In this document: in pieces, positions 61,237 to 64,000 of the stretch
Layout of the letters: every line of letters begins with the position of its first letter
Position numbering within the stretch: position 1 is the first letter of the stretch
Source: Dioscorea cayenensis subsp. rotundata
Taxonomy: Eukaryota; Streptophyta; Magnoliopsida; Dioscoreales; Dioscoreaceae
Direction of reading: 5' to 3'
DNA: 64,000 bases
Assembly (NCBI RefSeq): GCF_009730915.1
Contig: NC_052475.1
Span: forward strand, 32,177,016-32,241,015
Made by a program: the position numbers and the translations under genes
The notes under the pieces: model-generated
The model's input: only the letters and a program-made list of their open reading frames with translations
Told to the model about the DNA's origin: nothing
Database searches by the model: none

Positions 61237-61794
61237 TTTGTTTAGAAATTAGGGCTTCTCAAAAGGAGAGCGATTGGGTTTTGGTGGAGAGCGGGAGAGA
61301 AGAAGAAGAAGCTGGGCTTAGGCTTATCCTTCGGACATTTACAGTTAAGTCCAAAACATTTATTTTTATTTTTTAAAATTTTAGATTTTTGAAAACACCC
61401 TTCCCTATATTCTCCATACTTTCAATATTGCAATAATATCGAAAACTTCAGGGAGTTCTACGCAAACAATATGGGAAGGTTTTAGCGTAAAAATCCTCAA
61501 AAGATCAAAATTTCTTGTTACTCCCTCACGCTGACAGCACGATCAACGATCCAGATCGCGAGACACCATCCTCAGACAATGATACAGTATGCACCGTTGA
61601 TATTTCTCTGACCATGATTAACGGCTTTGATTAAATCTTAAAACCTCTTCCCAGCATCCCTTTCCCTCCATTTCCAACTCGCTCCTAACCCTAACCGCCA
61701 TAGCCCCACCTCGAAGCTCTCAAAACCCTAACCCTAGCTTTAGCCCACCCTCTCCGCTAACGCTTCACTGCGCCGGATCTTGGCCAAGTCCTCC
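61237..61794. promoter_or_regulatory. Shared divergent promoter with telo-boxes
   Basis: This 558-bp region separates the start codons of PSRP-2 (-) and TOP6B (+). Two telo-box clusters (CTAACCCTAACC from 61685; AAACCCTAACCCTA 61723-61736) lie close to TOP6B. No TATA box is clear on either side, which fits housekeeping promoters. Confidence 0.5.
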
Positions 61795-64000
61795 ATGGAT
61801 ACCGGTGGCAGCAGTGAGAGCCCCACAGAACCGAAGAATCCGAAGAGAGGCCGGCCGAAGACTTCCCATAAGGCCAAGGAGTCTTCTCTAAAACAAAGTA
61901 AAATCAATCCTCTTGCTTTCTCTTGGATCACTCTTGATGACTTGTATTCATTGTTCTGTTCTCGCAGAATCACCTGCCGAGTTCTTCGCCGAGAACAAGA
62001 ACATCGCCGGATTCGACAATGTGAGCTCGATCAGTGTTCATATGTTTAGAAATTGACTGTGATTTCTTGTTTTTTTTTAATCTAAATTCTTGTGATCTCT
62101 TTTAGCCGGGGAAGTCGTTGTATACCACAGTAAGAGAACTCGTTGAGAACTCCCTGGATTCGGCTGAGTCCATATCTGAGTTGCCAGTGATTGAGATAAC
62201 AATGTACTTGGTCTTGTTCATTTGGAATGCTTGGATCTTTGCGAGGTTTTACCTTCTTTTGATTTTTGGGTTGCATTATGTATAAACAGAGAAGAGATCA
62301 GCAAGAGTAAGTTCAATATGATGATTGGTCTCATTGATCGAGAACGGGTTGATGAAGAGCTCTATGATGACTTCGAGTCTGCCAAGGCTCGTGAGGTATT
62401 CTTGTTGTGTTTTTCCTGATATCTATGCTGCCTGATAAGTAAATATATTTATTTTGGCTTTTTTTGTGCATAGACCTTGTACTGGAGTTTACTTATGGAG
62501 TTTGAAAGGTAAATTTTATGGTTTTCAATTGTCATTGTTTGTAGAAACGCCTTGCAAAAGAAGCTCGTATTCAAGAAACTCAGGCAAAAAAGGCTGCCCT
62601 TGGGAAGAAGATGAAGGAACCTGCTAGTGTAAAGGGTGTGAAAGGTCGAGGCGAGGCCTCGTTTTACAGGGTCACATGCAAGGTGATAATTATTACTCTG
62701 CTAATTGTGTTTTAGGAAAAACTTTAGGAACATTTTTAAATGACTAATTGATGATTCATAAGCAACTTTTGATCTCAATTTAGTATTTATCCTTTTAGTA
62801 ATTATAGTGATTATTCTTCCTTTAGGATAATGGAAGAGGAATGCCACATGATGAGATTCCAAATATGTTTGGACGAGGTTTGTTGTCTTTCTTTTGTTAT
62901 CAAGTTAAGAGTAGATGTTTATCTTGTGCCTTGGCATGGTTTTATGTTTGTTATTTAGTCATGGTTGGTATGGGCTTGAAGAATTCTCACATTTGCTTGA
63001 ATTTATCCAGTTCTTTCTGGCACAAAGTATGGTTTGAAACAAACTCGGGGAAAGTTTGGGCTTGGTGCTAAAATGGTATGCTTCAACTGCCAATGCAGAG
63101 TTGTTGCCAACTTAAGTTTGGTTTTTTCACTTTGTTTTTTGTATTGAACCACACTACAATGTCTAGTAATGATTTTTGCTCTCTGCTTGATTTCTTTGGC
63201 CAGATAACAAACGGTTGCACGTTTTTGTATGTGGGTGTGTAAATAAGACTATTAGATGAATGATACAAAATGACATTTATTTTTGTTCTCTTTGGTCCCA
63301 CATTTGCGAATTAGCGAGAGATTTTACTTATAGTGGAGTACTGCAGGCATTGATTTGGTCCAAGATGAGCACTGGATTGCCAATTGAAATTGCATCATCT
63401 ATGAGGGGACAGAATTTTAAATCATTCTGTAAACTGGATATTGATATCCACAAGTATGTTTCAAAAATTATGTACTAGATGTTAGACATCAGTTCAGTTT
63501 TATGGTTTCTCAGTTATTGCTATAACCATGGATATGAAATATCTGCAGCCTTCTTTGACTGATATTGGTACATCTGGCTGGTACTCAGAAACATTCCACA
63601 TGTTCATTTACATGAAAAACGAGAAAACAAGGATAAATGGCATGGAGCGGAAATTCAAGTGGTCATTGAGGGTAACTGGACAACTTACCGTGTGAGTAGT
63701 ACCCATTTATTTCCTACGTTTTATAATATAAGCTTAAAATTTTCTCACTGAAACTATTTCAAGTATTATTACATTTTCACTACATTGATCTTCTACTGAT
63801 GGTTTTTCCTTCAATACATGCAGTCAAAGATACTTCATTACATGCGTCAGATGGCTGTCATCACCCCTTATGCTCAGTTTCTCTTCAAATTTATTTCAGA
63901 CATGGGGGAGTGAGTTTCTCTTTGACACATTATTGTGATTTTCCATTCATTCCCAAAATGTTTTATCTTTTATCATCTTTTCATCACAGAAAAAATGTGA
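61795..64000 (+). CDS. TOP6B: DNA topoisomerase VI subunit B, N-terminal part (runs off the window)
   Basis: Exons seen: 61795-61897, 61968-62020, 62106-62203, 62290-62395, 62545-62682, 62826-62877, 63011-63075, 63347-63453, 63589-63691, 63824-63909 and 63990 onward. Phases close through about 307 residues; the plant protein is about 670. The N-terminus is basic (PKRGRPKTSHK). The GHKL ATPase motifs are intact: ENSLD with catalytic E66 and N67, DNGRGMP with D167, and GKFGLGAKM (197-205). The plant-specific insert with KRLAKEARIQETQAKK is present. Subunit B binds ATP and, with the Spo11-like subunit A, passes DNA strands. In plants it is needed for endoreduplication and cell growth (RHL3/HYP6/BIN3). 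Confidence 0.95.

Overview
This is a stretch of flowering-plant nuclear genome. The genes have many GT-AG introns, the encoded proteins belong to plant families (a FT-interacting/MCTP protein, plastid ribosomal protein PSRP-2, a thylakoid-type rhodanese, plant topoisomerase VI-B), and the AT-rich intergenic DNA carries SINEs, MITEs, a LINE and an Athila-type LTR element. I cannot name the species; the P450 resembles both monocot and eudicot CYP93 enzymes. There is one assembly gap of exactly 1,000 Ns (38778-39777). I see no bacterial-style operons, CRISPR arrays or tRNA/rRNA genes.

Layout. 1-3.6 kb: AT-rich DNA with one MITE. 4.2-6.9 kb (+): a conserved plant protein of unknown function, with a leader carrying two uORFs and a promoter carrying paired G-boxes. 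7.3-9.0 kb (-): a CYP93-type P450 resembling flavone synthase II/flavanone 2-hydroxylase, convergent with the first gene. 9.1-14 kb: intergenic DNA with a non-autonomous hAT element and SINEs. 14.2-17.8 kb (+): an ABHD18-like hydrolase with a long leader. 19.6-23.9 kb (+): a decayed, N-terminally truncated copy of the FRIENDLY/CLU mitochondrial clustering gene. 24.9-27.2 kb (-): an intronless FTIP/MCTP gene with an intron in its 5' UTR. 29-29.7 kb: a Stowaway MITE and a fresh-looking SINE. 30.0-32.5 kb (-): a 12-exon Gfo/Idh/MocA oxidoreductase whose catalytic Glu-Lys-Pro motif sits on an 18-nt microexon. 35.0-37.9 kb (-): a decayed tandem copy of it. 38.8-50.6 kb: the gap, then LTR-retrotransposon fossils. 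50.6-56.5 kb: AT-rich DNA with a SINE and a 5'-truncated LINE. 56.9-58.4 kb (+): STR9-like rhodanese. 59.3-61.2 kb (-): PSRP-2, head-to-head with TOP6B (61.8 kb to the window end, incomplete).

The genes do not form a pathway. The last three are housekeeping genes of plastid and nucleus, and their promoters or leaders share telo-box motifs. Exon boundaries were worked out by hand from reading frame, GT-AG sites and remembered family conservation; phases close exactly in every intact gene. No new biological system is evident. The best leads are the catalytic microexon, two SINE families with perfect target-site duplications, and the scrambled Athila fossil.
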